Source of the DNA: Planctomycetota bacterium
GTDB taxonomy: Bacteria > Planctomycetota > Phycisphaerae > Phycisphaerales > SM1A02
Direction of reading: 5' to 3'
Assembly (NCBI GenBank): GCA_022563315.1
Contig: JADFNO010000014.1
Coordinates: forward strand, 1 to 38,794
Length of the DNA stretch: 38,794 bases
The translations under genes were made by a program, and so were the position numbers. Each line of letters begins with the position of its first letter. Position 1 is the first letter of the stretch. Of this stretch, positions 1-8,547 are shown one piece after another. The notes under the pieces are model-generated. The model did no database searches. It was not told the origin of the DNA and worked only from the letters and a program-made list of their open reading frames with translations.

Positions 1-2
1 TC

Positions 3-71
3 TTCGCCCTCCAACTCGCCTCAACCTGCCCCATCGAACGCGAATTCAAGACCGGCGTTTTGCAGACATAA
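3..71 (+). CDS. C-terminal end of an unidentified upstream gene (partial)
   Basis: One plus-strand frame is open from the left edge to a TAA at 69-71 and reads as about 22 ordinary residues ending in FKTGVLQT. It stops 49 bases before the ATG of the sigma-factor gene, a natural position for the end of a preceding gene. The piece is too short to assign to a family, and an open frame of this length can occur by chance. It is therefore a tentative call. Confidence 0.3.
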   Translation, partial: FALQLASTCPIEREFKTGVLQT

Positions 72-120
72 TTCATTGAACCGACCGGCAAGGCCAGGCG
101 ACTCTAGGATCGGTGTGACG

Positions 121-699
121 ATGGCACGGTCCCTTGAATCCATCCAGGACGAGCTGCTGGTTCTACGCTGTCAGAGCGGCGAAACCGAAGCGCTGGAGGA
201 GCTGATCGGAAGTTGGCAACCGCGGCTCTGGCGCCACGCTCGGCGTCTGACCGGCCGGCGCGACGCTGCGTGGGATGTGCTCCAGGAAACCCTGCTTGCG
301 ATCGTGCGCAGCCTACATCGTCTTGACGACCCGGCACTGTTCCGCACCTGGGCCTATCGCATCGCTACCAACAAATCCGCTGATTGGACACGCAAGCAAC
401 AACGCGATCGCAAGCTTGCCGAAGCGGTCGCCAATGACGGCGATCCTCGATCCTTGGGCGTCCAACAACAGCGAGATTTCCAATCGACAAATGAACCCGA
501 CGACGACGTGAAGCGACTCCATAGTGCCATGCGAAAGTTATCCGGCGACCGACAGGCGATCCTGGCCATGCACTATCTGGAAGGCATGGGTATGGCTGAG
601 ATTTCCGTCGCGCTGGATATACCCGCAGGCACGGTGAAGTCCCGTTTGTATCACGCGCGTCAACAGCTCAAAGAGCTATTAGAAAGGAAAGAATCATGA
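121..699 (+). CDS. ECF-type RNA polymerase sigma factor
   Basis: This is a 192-residue sigma-70 family protein of the extracytoplasmic-function type, which would direct RNA polymerase to a small regulon. Region 2 lies in the first half, with WDVLQETLLAIVRSLHRL (the helix that melts the -10 element) and FRTWAYRIATNKSADWTR. Region 4 ends the protein, with LEGMGMAEISVALDIPAGTV followed by KSRLYHARQQLKELL as the -35-recognition helix-turn-helix. The frame opens at a TTG at 76, but I chose the ATG at 121 because AGGA lies upstream and the protein then begins at the usual distance before region 2. Its stop overlaps the start of the DUF6768 gene by 4 bases (ATGA), so the two are almost certainly co-translated, and the partner is the likely regulator. 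The ECF subgroup cannot be set by eye. Confidence 0.93.
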   Translation: MARSLESIQDELLVLRCQSGETEALEELIGSWQPRLWRHARRLTGRRDAAWDVLQETLLAIVRSLHRLDDPALFRTWAYRIATNKSADWTRKQQRDRKLAEAVANDGDPRSLGVQQQRDFQSTNEPDDDVKRLHSAMRKLSGDRQAILAMHYLEGMGMAEISVALDIPAGTVKSRLYHARQQLKELLERKES

Positions 700-1073
700 G
701 TAACATCGACGCGAAAATTAAACGAGCGTTGGAAGCGACCGATACCGATCTCGCCGACGAGTTTGACGGCGATCAATCCATGACGGAAATGGTCTTTGAC
801 GTCTTCCGCGGCACACAGAAGTGGCTGACGTTCCTTGCGATCTTCTGCAGCATTGTGTTCATGGCGGCGAGCGTCTTCGGCATCATTCAGCTTTTCAAGG
901 CCCAAGAACTGCACGAACACATCCTTTGGGGTCTCGGCGTCATGTTCTGCTTCAGTGCGGTCTCGCTGATGAAGATCTGGTTCTGGATGCAAATGAACCG
1001 CAACTCGATCCTGCGCGAGATCAAACGTGTCGAACTGCAAGTCGCTCGATTGGCAGCGAAACTTCAAGGATAG
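696..1073 (+). CDS. DUF6768-type membrane protein, candidate regulator of the sigma factor
   Basis: A 125-residue protein begins MSNIDAKIKRALEATDTDLA and has two membrane segments, near residues 42-66 (WLTFLAIFCSIVFMAASVFG) and 74-96. It ends in a basic, helical tail with a heptad-like pattern (ILREIKRVELQVARLAAKL). The N-terminal pattern and two-TM layout match my memory of the DUF6768 family, which often sits directly after ECF sigma genes. The ATG overlaps the sigma stop codon. By position it could act as an unusual anti-sigma or signal-transfer protein, with its N-terminal helix holding the sigma factor at the membrane. That role is inferred from context, and no classic zinc-binding anti-sigma motif (HxxxCxxC) is present. 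Confidence 0.82.
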   Translation: MSNIDAKIKRALEATDTDLADEFDGDQSMTEMVFDVFRGTQKWLTFLAIFCSIVFMAASVFGIIQLFKAQELHEHILWGLGVMFCFSAVSLMKIWFWMQMNRNSILREIKRVELQVARLAAKLQG

Positions 1074-1121
1074 ATCGCGACGTTGTCACGAACCAATTCG
1101 CGGGGCATGAGCTGACGTGCT

Positions 1122-1961
1122 ATGGTCCGGTTCATGCCCCGCGATCTCACCGATCAAGTCATCATCATCACCGGCGCCAGTTCGGGTATCGGCGCTGCGA
1201 CTGCGATCCAATGCGCCAAGGCCGGGATGGATACGGTGCTCAACGCCCGCCGTGCTGATCGTTTGGAGCAGGTCGCCGACGCTGTGCGCCAGTGTGGCCG
1301 AAAGGCTGAGATCGTAGTCGGTGACGTTACGGCCGAGGGGATGTCGCAGCGCATGCTTGATGCTGCACAGGACGCCTTCGGTCGGTTCGATGTCGTCTTT
1401 GCCAACGCCGGGTACGGTTTCGAACGCTCGGTCGTGCAGATGGACGATCAAGAGTTGCGACAGATCTTCGATGTGAATTTTTTCGCATCGTTTGATCTGA
1501 TTCGCGAAGCCGCCAAGCGGCTGATCAGCGACGAACGGCCCGGGCATCTGCTGATGTGTTCGAGTTGCCTGGCGAAATTTACCCTTCCATTCTTTTCAGC
1601 CTACTCCGCGACAAAGGCAGCGCAGAACCACTTCTGCCGGGCGATGCGATTGGAATTGGCGCGGTACAACATCGAAGTTTCGAGCGTTCATCCGATCACT
1701 ACGACGACCGAGTTCTTTGAGGTCTCCAACCAACTCAGCGGTAAGGCGGATAAGACGTCCACCGTTCCGGATCATGCGTCGAAGATGTTCGTGCAAACGC
1801 CGGAAAGGGTCGCCCGCGCGATCGTTCGCTGCCTTGGTAAGCCGCGACCGGAGGTTTGGACGAGCCACATTGTGCGCAGTGTGGCCGGCGTCATGACCGC
1901 CTTTCCTTGGTTCTTCGATCTGGTGGTTCGCAAGCAGGCGAAGGGTCGGCGAGACCTTTAG
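1122..1961 (+). CDS. Short-chain dehydrogenase/reductase (SDR) family oxidoreductase
   Basis: A classical SDR of 279 residues. The nucleotide-binding glycine motif TGASSGIG is near residues 18-25, NAG (VFANAGYGF) lies in the middle, and the catalytic YSATK motif with an upstream serine (MCSSCLAKF) follows. These show an NAD(P)-dependent oxidoreductase with a Rossmann fold. The substrate cannot be told from sequence. A second ATG at 1134 would give a start four residues later (MPRDLTDQ) and is equally plausible because neither has a strong ribosome binding site. The C-terminal tail after residue 240 contains an aromatic, hydrophobic stretch (GVMTAFPWFFDLVV) that could associate with the membrane. 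The gene ends six bases before the convergent TPR gene. Confidence 0.9.
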   Translation: MVRFMPRDLTDQVIIITGASSGIGAATAIQCAKAGMDTVLNARRADRLEQVADAVRQCGRKAEIVVGDVTAEGMSQRMLDAAQDAFGRFDVVFANAGYGFERSVVQMDDQELRQIFDVNFFASFDLIREAAKRLISDERPGHLLMCSSCLAKFTLPFFSAYSATKAAQNHFCRAMRLELARYNIEVSSVHPITTTTEFFEVSNQLSGKADKTSTVPDHASKMFVQTPERVARAIVRCLGKPRPEVWTSHIVRSVAGVMTAFPWFFDLVVRKQAKGRRDL

Positions 1962-1967
1962 GCCACG

Positions 1968-4712
1968 TTAGTTGGATCGCTGAGCGATCAGTCGATCGAT
2001 CGCTTCAAGGCGCTGGCGATGGCGGGGTTGGTCCGGCTCGATAAGCGTCAACGCCAGGATGTGCTGCCGCGCCGCCTCAAGTCGATCGGCCTCGACCGCA
2101 ATAGCAGCCGCCAGCTCACGGTTGTCGGGATCGTACGGATTGATTTGCAACGCCCGCGTCGCTTTCTCCAGCGCCTTATCAAGCGCACCGGATTGGCGGT
2201 AGAGCCGGGCCAGGTTCACCGCATACACGGGCGTTTTTTCTTCTCGGCGATCGATCTCCTGGAGGTGGGCGACCGCGGCTTGGGGCTTATCGCTGTGCAG
2301 ATAGATGTCAGTCAGCCGTTTGTGAGGGAACAGATCGACAGGTCGCGCTTTGGCATACTGCTTCAACAACGGGATCAATGACTCGTCTCGAGGGCCGACT
2401 TCTTTGATGCGACGGCGCAGGCGCAGCTCCAACAAGTCGGGGTGATCCGGGTATTGCACAAGCCAATCGCCTAGCGTTTCGTCGCCAATCTCGACCGGTG
2501 GGCGGATCAGGTCCGGCCAGCGATCGGCGGTGAAGGGGCGCGATCGGGCCTTGGCCGGTTGACCGACACGCTGCAGCATCACCTGTACGATTGCGTCGAT
2601 GCGAGCCTGTTTTGACGCGATCAATGCCGCGGCAAGCTCGGGGTCGGCCATCCGCAACTGATCCTTGAGTTCTTCAAGCGGGGGTTGCGGCGCTAGGCCC
2701 CATTGTGTGATCTGACCACCGGCCCAGTCGAGGAAGTCACGGAAGAACTGCTCGCGTTCCACCCCCAATGCCCGAGGCATGGCCTCACGTTCGCGCACGC
2801 CTTCGAAATAAAGCCCGAGCAGTCGTACCAGGGCCGAGTCTCCGTAGCGCTGGTTCATGTACTGGACCATCCAATGGCCCTGGGCGTACGCCAGCGCGCG
2901 GTCGCTGGGGCGCCTCGGCCGCACGAACGCCCACTTGATGTCCTGCAGATCGAACAGTTCGTCGTTGCGATACGCATTGGCCAGGAGGCGGGACGTTTCA
3001 TAATCGCGCGGAGCACGCTCCATGCTGACAGCGGCGGCTTCCGTGAGCCAATGCGGGATGCGGTTTTGCGTCTGACTGAGCGTGATGGTGTGCGTGTATT
3101 CGTGGCCGATGACGCGCACCCAATCGAAGGGGCCTTGGTGTTGTGAAGGCGGACCTTCGCGCGGTACTTCGACTGCGATCACAGGCCCCGTACAGGCTGC
3201 GATGGTGTGGATCCACGGCATCCCGGTGATGCGCACCGAAAACCGCTCGTGATCGGGCATCAGCTCGATGATGGTTTTTCGATCCGGCTCATGCCCGAAT
3301 CGAGCGGATACCTGTTCGTGAATCCGCTCCAACGGATCGAGCATCATGTCCACCATGACCTGATCGATGCCCGGCTTGAAACGGATGATGAAGTGCTCGG
3401 ATTCCACGCGGCTGTACCCGGCCAATTCCTCAAGAAGGAAGTAGCTGTTGGCAGCGCGTTTGTTGAAGGGGTCGAGCGCGACCACGGCCTGCAGGGCGTC
3501 GAGGGCGTTGGCATCGCGCCCGGACTGCAGCTCCATAAGTCCCAGCTCGATCTGCGGGGCCGGCCACGCGGGCTGACGCCGAATCGCCTCTTCCAGCATC
3601 TCGGCTGACGCCTCATATTGCCGATTCAGCGACAGGTGTCGTCCGACCACGTAGTATGGCACGGCGCTTCCCGGTGAGAGGTCTTCGTACCGTTTGATGG
3701 CAGCGCGCAGTGCGTCGTCGTCATACCGCAGCGCTTGGGCGGCGGCGATCAGCGCCTGAGCTGGGCGAAGCTTGGGCAGGCGATGAATCATCGGCTTCAG
3801 CAGCTCCATTGCGCCGTCCGGATCGTCCTGAACGAGCCTCGCCTCGGCCAACAGCAATTGGGCCAAGGGGTGGGTTGGATTGAGTTTTCTCAGCCGTTGC
3901 ACCACCAGGTCGACCGAATCGAAGTCAAATCGACTCAAGGCGACTTGGCCTAGGGTGAACCACGCATCGGCGCAGCGAGGGTTGAGCGCGAGCGTCTCGT
4001 GCAGGGCCTCGATCGCTTCCTTCTCGGCATCCTTATCGATCAACAAGCGGGCCTCGGCGAGTTTGGCCGGCCAGTAGAGGCGATCGAGTTGCTGGTGCGC
4101 CCGGCCCAGGAGTGTCATCATCGTTTGGTAGTCACGGCCGGGTTGACCCTGGAGCCGAGCGCGCACCACCAGAGCCCGGACACCTTCGGTGAGATCCGCC
4201 GGGTCGTCCGTGGTCTGGCGCAACAGGCGCTTCACCGGTGCGTCAACGGCCGCTTCGGCGGACTTGTGATCGCCCAATGATTCGTAGGCCTCGGCGAGGA
4301 TGCGAGCAGCACGGTTGGAGTTGACGCCGTCGAGCAGCGCGATGGCTTGGCGCAGCTCGCCCTGGCGCAGTTTGGCCTCGGCCCGCAGCTCAGCGGCGAC
4401 GGATTCATCCTGCAAGGCTGGGTCGGAAAAATCCCATGCGTTGAGGGCAACGGCAGCCCGGGCCTGGGGCGAGAGGAGATCGCGCTGGTCCCAGACGCCG
4501 TGGAACAATCGCAAGGCGCTGCGCTCTTGGTCGGTAGCCCAGGGCGCGTTGATGGCGGCTTGGGCCGACTCGTGCAATTGAAGGGCCGCGGGAACCAGTG
4601 GCTGGCGGTCTTGCGCAGACGACAGTCCAGCGGGCATCAGCACCGTCGCCACCACGAGAAGGCGCTCAAAACATGGTCGATTGCTCGAGTATCGCCTGGT
4701 GAAGCTGGACAT
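1968..4712 (-). CDS. Exported TPR protein with an internal gluzincin-type metallopeptidase domain
   Basis: A 914-residue protein with an N-terminal signal sequence (LLVVATVLMPAGLSSAQ). Tetratricopeptide-like helical repeats run over roughly residues 60-430 and again from about 690 to the end (AVNLARLYRQSGALDKAL, ATRALQINPYDPDNRELA). Between them sits a peptidase-MA-like domain with HEYTH at residues 537-541 and a glutamate 17 residues further on in WLTEAAA, the HExxH...E layout of gluzincins. It is probably an envelope protease or a protease-derived scaffold; the substrate is unknown. The frame is open to 4763, but the start at 4712 has AGGAG six bases upstream and puts the signal peptide at the N-terminus. 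It diverges from the cysteine dioxygenase gene across 180 bases that must hold both promoters. Confidence 0.85.
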   Translation of the reverse strand: MSSFTRRYSSNRPCFERLLVVATVLMPAGLSSAQDRQPLVPAALQLHESAQAAINAPWATDQERSALRLFHGVWDQRDLLSPQARAAVALNAWDFSDPALQDESVAAELRAEAKLRQGELRQAIALLDGVNSNRAARILAEAYESLGDHKSAEAAVDAPVKRLLRQTTDDPADLTEGVRALVVRARLQGQPGRDYQTMMTLLGRAHQQLDRLYWPAKLAEARLLIDKDAEKEAIEALHETLALNPRCADAWFTLGQVALSRFDFDSVDLVVQRLRKLNPTHPLAQLLLAEARLVQDDPDGAMELLKPMIHRLPKLRPAQALIAAAQALRYDDDALRAAIKRYEDLSPGSAVPYYVVGRHLSLNRQYEASAEMLEEAIRRQPAWPAPQIELGLMELQSGRDANALDALQAVVALDPFNKRAANSYFLLEELAGYSRVESEHFIIRFKPGIDQVMVDMMLDPLERIHEQVSARFGHEPDRKTIIELMPDHERFSVRITGMPWIHTIAACTGPVIAVEVPREGPPSQHQGPFDWVRVIGHEYTHTITLSQTQNRIPHWLTEAAAVSMERAPRDYETSRLLANAYRNDELFDLQDIKWAFVRPRRPSDRALAYAQGHWMVQYMNQRYGDSALVRLLGLYFEGVREREAMPRALGVEREQFFRDFLDWAGGQITQWGLAPQPPLEELKDQLRMADPELAAALIASKQARIDAIVQVMLQRVGQPAKARSRPFTADRWPDLIRPPVEIGDETLGDWLVQYPDHPDLLELRLRRRIKEVGPRDESLIPLLKQYAKARPVDLFPHKRLTDIYLHSDKPQAAVAHLQEIDRREEKTPVYAVNLARLYRQSGALDKALEKATRALQINPYDPDNRELAAAIAVEADRLEAARQHILALTLIEPDQPRHRQRLEAIDRLIAQRSN

Positions 4713-4892
4713 GAGCAACTCCTGCCGATGCGTGTCTGCTGGGCACGTTGATGGGGCAGACAAGTCGTTCTTCGGCTGGTCTACGACTGTAGGCTCAGGT
4801 TTTTGCGCTCGCTTGGGGGACGATTACCCGGTATATTTGGGTGGAGCCAGGATCGTTCGTCCGATCCGGCTACCCGTACCCGGAGCGACGCT

Positions 4893-5480
4893 ATGAATCC
4901 ATCACCCATGCCCCAATCGGTGGAGGCGACCTTTCCCAAACTCCAACCGCTGCTGGAGTATCTTGATTCGCTCGGTCAAAGAGCGGATTTGGACACGCTG
5001 CGCCGGCTGCTGGCGGAGCTTGACATCACGCGAGACGATCTCGCGGGGGCCTGCACCTTTGACGACGACGGGTATCGACGGAATATGATCAGGCAGACCC
5101 AGTGGTACGAGGCGGTCAGTATCTGCTGGAAGAGCGGTCAACGGACGCCGATTCACGATCATAAAGGCGCGAGCTGCGCGTTTCGTGTGATCGACGGGAT
5201 TGCGACGGAGACGAGGTTCGAGCGCTCGCCTTCGGGGCTGGTCTATCCAACGAGCACCGAGCATCAGGAACCAGGGTACGTGTGCGCCTCAAGCGAGGCT
5301 GACATCCACCAAGTCGCCAACATCCAGGGCGACGGCGCCGAGCTGATCAACTTGCACATCTACTCGCCGCCGCTGCGCAACTTCAACGTTTACAGCCTTG
5401 ATACGCGGACGGCTGACGACCCCAAGGCCATGCGCCCCAATGATCTGAAGTTCGCGCCGGTCGGCGCGGCCTGCCCTTAG
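4893..5480 (+). CDS. Cysteine dioxygenase (thiol dioxygenase, cupin fold)
   Basis: This 195-residue iron enzyme should oxidise cysteine to cysteine sulfinate. The three iron-binding histidines are visible: H88 and H90 in TPIHDHKGASC, and H139 in ADIHQVAN. R63 in YRRN corresponds to the arginine that binds the cysteine carboxylate in cysteine dioxygenase (Arg60 in mammals); 3-mercaptopropionate dioxygenases usually have glutamine there. C95 aligns with mammalian Cys93, and Y157 in IYSPP aligns with Tyr157, so the Cys-Tyr crosslink may form. Most bacterial homologues have glycine at the cysteine position. The frame opens at 4803, but the ATG at 4893 gives the family length. It appears to be monocistronic and divergent from the TPR peptidase gene. 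Confidence 0.92.
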   Translation: MNPSPMPQSVEATFPKLQPLLEYLDSLGQRADLDTLRRLLAELDITRDDLAGACTFDDDGYRRNMIRQTQWYEAVSICWKSGQRTPIHDHKGASCAFRVIDGIATETRFERSPSGLVYPTSTEHQEPGYVCASSEADIHQVANIQGDGAELINLHIYSPPLRNFNVYSLDTRTADDPKAMRPNDLKFAPVGAACP

Positions 5481-5502
5481 AAACCTTCGGCCGGCGCGTG
5501 TC

Positions 5503-6369
5503 CTACTGCCCCTCCCAGGGGTGGATGTTGATATCCCACTCGCGCTTGTCCGGCTCCTCGATACTCAACATCGCCTCATCGACGCCTTGGTTGCGCTTCA
5601 GATTCGTAAGCAGCACCATCTTGCGGTTGTGGCTGTTGGGATCGTCCGGATCAATCGCATCGGCGGCGACTGCGTTGATACCGATCGGAAGCATCGTCTC
5701 GCGGTCGTAGAAAAGTTCGACGCGCTGGAACTTTTCGGCTTCGGGCGTGTTCGGCTTCGGAAACAGCACCATTCCTTGTACGTCTCGATCGGTCAGCATC
5801 TTGGCAAGGAACGGATCGCTGGGGGTATCGAGCAACTTCACGTCAAAGCGAGCCAGCACCTCTTTTTTGGGTTGCCCGATGGGAAGTGGAAACGGCCCCT
5901 CGCCGAGCTTCAGCGGATCGAAGGTCTTGCCGGGGGCGACGATCTGTCGCTTGATGAACTGTTTGCGCTCGTGGTCGATCTCCACGAGCCAGCCGTCGGC
6001 GAAGATGTAATGCTTCGCTTCCTTTTCTTGCCGATTGCCGAAGATGAACGTGTCGAAGAGGATCGCGAAACGCTTTGCACCGTCATCAGGGTCAACCTGA
6101 TAGATCAGCTCGCCGCTACGGATCTGTTTTTCCTCCGTGACCGCGTCCCAAATGTCGTAGCGGATCTTCGCCTGAAAATCGCGAAGGTCGGCCGAGCTGC
6201 GCTCAAGCCGATCCAAAAGATCCTCGACCGGGTCAGGCTCCGCTTCGGGTTGCGACTGTGTGGTTGGCGGCTCGTGCGGCAATGATGTGCTGATGTTTTG
6301 GGAACAACTGACCACACTTAGGACCAGTTGAACAATAAGGAGCTTCATGCCGAGCAGGATCGTTGCCAT
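5503..6369 (-). CDS. LolA-like lipoprotein
   Basis: The protein has 288 residues and an N-terminal hydrophobic segment ending in a lipobox (LSVVSC), so it should be a lipid-anchored envelope protein. After a proline- and glutamate-rich linker, residues 45-288 look like the LolA-like half-barrel that carries lipids or lipoproteins: a repeated pattern of LRDFQAKIRYDIWD, YIFADGWLVEIDHERKQF, KFQRVELFYDRETMLPIGI and a C-terminal LTNLKRNQGVD. Planctomycetes have many such LolA-like proteins of undefined role. The start at 6369 is supported by a strong ribosome binding site (GAGGAAAGG), although a later ATG at 6348 would give a more typical short signal. It is convergent with the cysteine dioxygenase gene. 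Confidence 0.75.
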   Translation of the reverse strand: MATILLGMKLLIVQLVLSVVSCSQNISTSLPHEPPTTQSQPEAEPDPVEDLLDRLERSSADLRDFQAKIRYDIWDAVTEEKQIRSGELIYQVDPDDGAKRFAILFDTFIFGNRQEKEAKHYIFADGWLVEIDHERKQFIKRQIVAPGKTFDPLKLGEGPFPLPIGQPKKEVLARFDVKLLDTPSDPFLAKMLTDRDVQGMVLFPKPNTPEAEKFQRVELFYDRETMLPIGINAVAADAIDPDDPNSHNRKMVLLTNLKRNQGVDEAMLSIEEPDKREWDINIHPWEGQ

Positions 6370-6458
6370 ACCTTTCCTCGCGGGTGGGGGGCCTCACTAG
6401 AGACACACCGTCAGTTGGTTGCTTCCATGTATGAATCGGCCTTTAGGCCTGGGGCGCT

Positions 6459-6977
6459 CTATTTCTTCGCTCCGACGGCGCTGATGAGTTCGTGAACGAT
6501 CTGACAGGCCTTGGCCAGCCTTTCATCACCGTCCGCAAGTTGCAGCGCTCGTTGAGCCTTCCCGATCAGTTTCGTCCGAGCCGCCTCCGTCTCCGCGTCA
6601 CTTAGATTGTCATAGACATCAGCCAGCTTCACGAGCCGTGCTTCCCACGGACCTTCCGCGAGCTGGGCGTCATACGCGGGTTCGCGTTTGGATTCGATCA
6701 AACGCATGTCTTTACTAAGTGCAGCAACGATGTCCGCAATGTCTTTGCCAAAGTGATGCAGCACATCATCGTAGTCAACGGTTGTATCTTCAATCACATC
6801 ATGAAGTAGCGCAGCGGCAAGGATTTTTTCATCGGTGCAGCCGAACTTCAATGCGACCGTTAGCGCAACCCGCACACAATGGCTGAAGTAAGGCGTCTTG
6901 CCATCGCGACGCAATTGATGCAGATGTGCACGAGCAGCAAAGGCGCACGCTTCCTGCCATAGGTAGGTGTCGAACAT
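6459..6977 (-). CDS. HD-domain hydrolase, MESH1/SpoT-like
   Basis: A stand-alone 172-residue HD hydrolase like metazoan SpoT homologue 1 and bacterial small alarmone hydrolases, which remove pyrophosphate from (p)ppGpp. Metal ligands are visible at H33 (YFSHCVRVA), H59-D60 (ALLHDVIEDT) and D120 (KLADVYDNL). E63-D64 match the catalytic ED pair of this family, and N124 follows in the last motif. No synthetase or regulatory domain is present. The family assignment is strong; the natural substrate could be (p)ppGpp or another nucleotide (MESH1 also acts on NADPH). It is divergent from the zinc-ribbon membrane protein, with about 53 bases between starts. Confidence 0.85.
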   Translation of the reverse strand: MFDTYLWQEACAFAARAHLHQLRRDGKTPYFSHCVRVALTVALKFGCTDEKILAAALLHDVIEDTTVDYDDVLHHFGKDIADIVAALSKDMRLIESKREPAYDAQLAEGPWEARLVKLADVYDNLSDAETEAARTKLIGKAQRALQLADGDERLAKACQIVHELISAVGAKK

Positions 6978-7030
6978 GTGAGTATGCTAGCGGGGTTTTT
7001 GTGCTTGAGAGGGACTATCTCGGATATGAT

Positions 7031-7762
7031 ATGGATATGAAGCGCCGCATCGTAAGCATTGTTCTCTGCCTCGTGCTAGGCGCTGTGATTAACGTTGCTG
7101 TGGCCTGGATATTTGCATGGTTCATTAGTCAACCCATCCAGAATCGACAACCGGGTCTTCTTGGCCGCGATAACTATTACTTTGGTATTGGCGATATTGT
7201 GCAACCGAGTTGGTATGTCATGACATGGTGGGAGATCGGATCAACTCAAATCTGTTCAGAGCCATTCCAACGACTTGAGGAAGACATCGGCCCCGAGTTC
7301 AGCAACGTGCTCCGCGAAGATGGAGGTGTTGAATTGTTCAATTTCCCAAGCGATATACGACCAAACCATCCACTTGATATGACTGAGCGAGCACAAATCG
7401 AGCCATTAGTTGAGGATTTCAGAGGTTGGCCGCTCTATTCAATGCGGTGTTCGTTTTCGATTCGCTGGCTAGGCAGACCGCCCGGCGCCCGTACACATGA
7501 CGGCATTGAACTTGAGTTCAAGTCCCAACAGGGCTACGGATACGGATGGATGGGTGTACGAGCATTGCCACTTCGCCCCATCTGGTCGGGCTTCATTATC
7601 AATACGCTGTTCTATGGGGTATTTGTGTGGCTCGCAGTGCCTGGTCAATTCGCGCTGCGCCGGCTTCTTCGCGCGAGGCGCGGGTTGTGCATGAAATGCG
7701 CGTACCCGATCGGGACGGGTGAGGTTTGCACGGAATGTGGGGCAGCGGTAACGCGGCGCTGA
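7031..7762 (+). CDS. Planctomycete-type membrane protein with C-terminal zinc ribbon
   Basis: A 243-residue protein with one membrane segment near residues 6-26 (SIVLCLVLGAVINVAVAWIF), a long extracytoplasmic middle, and a second membrane segment after LPLRPIWSGFIINTLFYGVF. A short basic stretch (RRLLRARRG) leads to a cytoplasmic four-cysteine ribbon (CMKCAYPIGTGEVCTEC). The pattern of LPLRPIW, a TM segment, an arginine-rich stretch and a CxxC...CxxC ribbon is very common in Phycisphaerae and relatives, usually as CGYDLRG...CPECG. Function is unknown. The frame opens at 6926, but that would overlap the divergent HD gene; ATGs at 7031 and 7037 are the sensible starts. The DNA here is visibly less GC-rich than on either side. 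Confidence 0.75.
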   Translation: MDMKRRIVSIVLCLVLGAVINVAVAWIFAWFISQPIQNRQPGLLGRDNYYFGIGDIVQPSWYVMTWWEIGSTQICSEPFQRLEEDIGPEFSNVLREDGGVELFNFPSDIRPNHPLDMTERAQIEPLVEDFRGWPLYSMRCSFSIRWLGRPPGARTHDGIELEFKSQQGYGYGWMGVRALPLRPIWSGFIINTLFYGVFVWLAVPGQFALRRLLRARRGLCMKCAYPIGTGEVCTECGAAVTRR

Positions 7763-7807
7763 TCCGGAAATCCTTTGCGTGACCCCACGGTGGGTCAAGC
7801 CCACCGG

Positions 7808-8335
7808 CTAAACGGGGGCGGCGGCGCTGGTGAGTAGTACGACGGCGTGAACTTCGATTGCGCGGCCTTCGCCGATGGCGTCCACCTGCTCGTGCGTTTT
7901 GCCCTTGAGGTTCACCTGTGACGAGTCGCAGCCGAGCAGGTGGGCGATATTTGCGATCATCTGCTTCTTGTGCGGGCTGAGCTTGGGCCGTTCGCAGATC
8001 ACGGTGATATCGAGATTGCCCACGGCATAGCCCGCCTCGCGCATTTTCTGCGCGGCCGCTTCGACGAACACCCGCGAATCCAATGCCTCATTCTGCGGGT
8101 CGGTGTCGGGAAAAAGCTGGCCAATGTCCGGCTCGCCCAGCGCCCCCAATATCGCGTCCGTCACTGCGTGGTAGACCGCGTCCCCATCAGAGTGACCCAC
8201 CGGCCCCTTGGGGTAATCGAGCGTGACGCCGGCCAGGATAAACGGCCGACCGGGCCCGTCCGGAGCGATCGCGTCCAGCCGATGGAGGTCGTAGCCGTGC
8301 CCGATGCGGCATGGCCGCTTCGATGAGCCGGTCAT
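7808..8335 (-). CDS. ispF: 2-C-methyl-D-erythritol 2,4-cyclodiphosphate synthase
   Basis: IspF of the non-mevalonate (MEP) isoprenoid pathway closes CDP-ME 2-phosphate into the cyclic diphosphate and releases CMP. The 175-residue protein has the zinc ligands in GYDLHRL and VGHSDGDAVYHA, the loop FPDTDP, and the C-terminal signature GKTHEQVDAIGEGRAIE. Length is normal for the trimeric enzyme; it is not fused to IspD. The frame includes a GTG at 8341, but the ATG at 8335 is preferred. It is convergent with the zinc-ribbon membrane protein, 45 bases away, and diverges from the lipoprotein at 8548. Confidence 0.96.
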   Translation of the reverse strand: MTGSSKRPCRIGHGYDLHRLDAIAPDGPGRPFILAGVTLDYPKGPVGHSDGDAVYHAVTDAILGALGEPDIGQLFPDTDPQNEALDSRVFVEAAAQKMREAGYAVGNLDITVICERPKLSPHKKQMIANIAHLLGCDSSQVNLKGKTHEQVDAIGEGRAIEVHAVVLLTSAAAPV

Positions 8336-8547
8336 GGCCACACTCTACCGCAGGAGCCGTCGGACCACCGGAGCACGGCGGGGTCCGAGAATATGCGCGG
8401 CTTGGCGGATTTCGACGGACGCAGGGGCGTACCTGGCCGATATCTGATCCGTCCCGATTGGCGTTCCTCGGAGGTGCGGGTATCGTGAACCGCTTGCCGC
8501 CGGGTGGAGTACCTCCTTTTGTTGCAGACGTGAGCAGGAGCGATCAG

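Noticed and set aside
5521-6285. 254-codon plus-strand open frame opposite the LolA-like gene
   Set aside because: The minus-strand gene has a lipobox and a strong ribosome binding site; the plus-strand frame has no start signal or domain.
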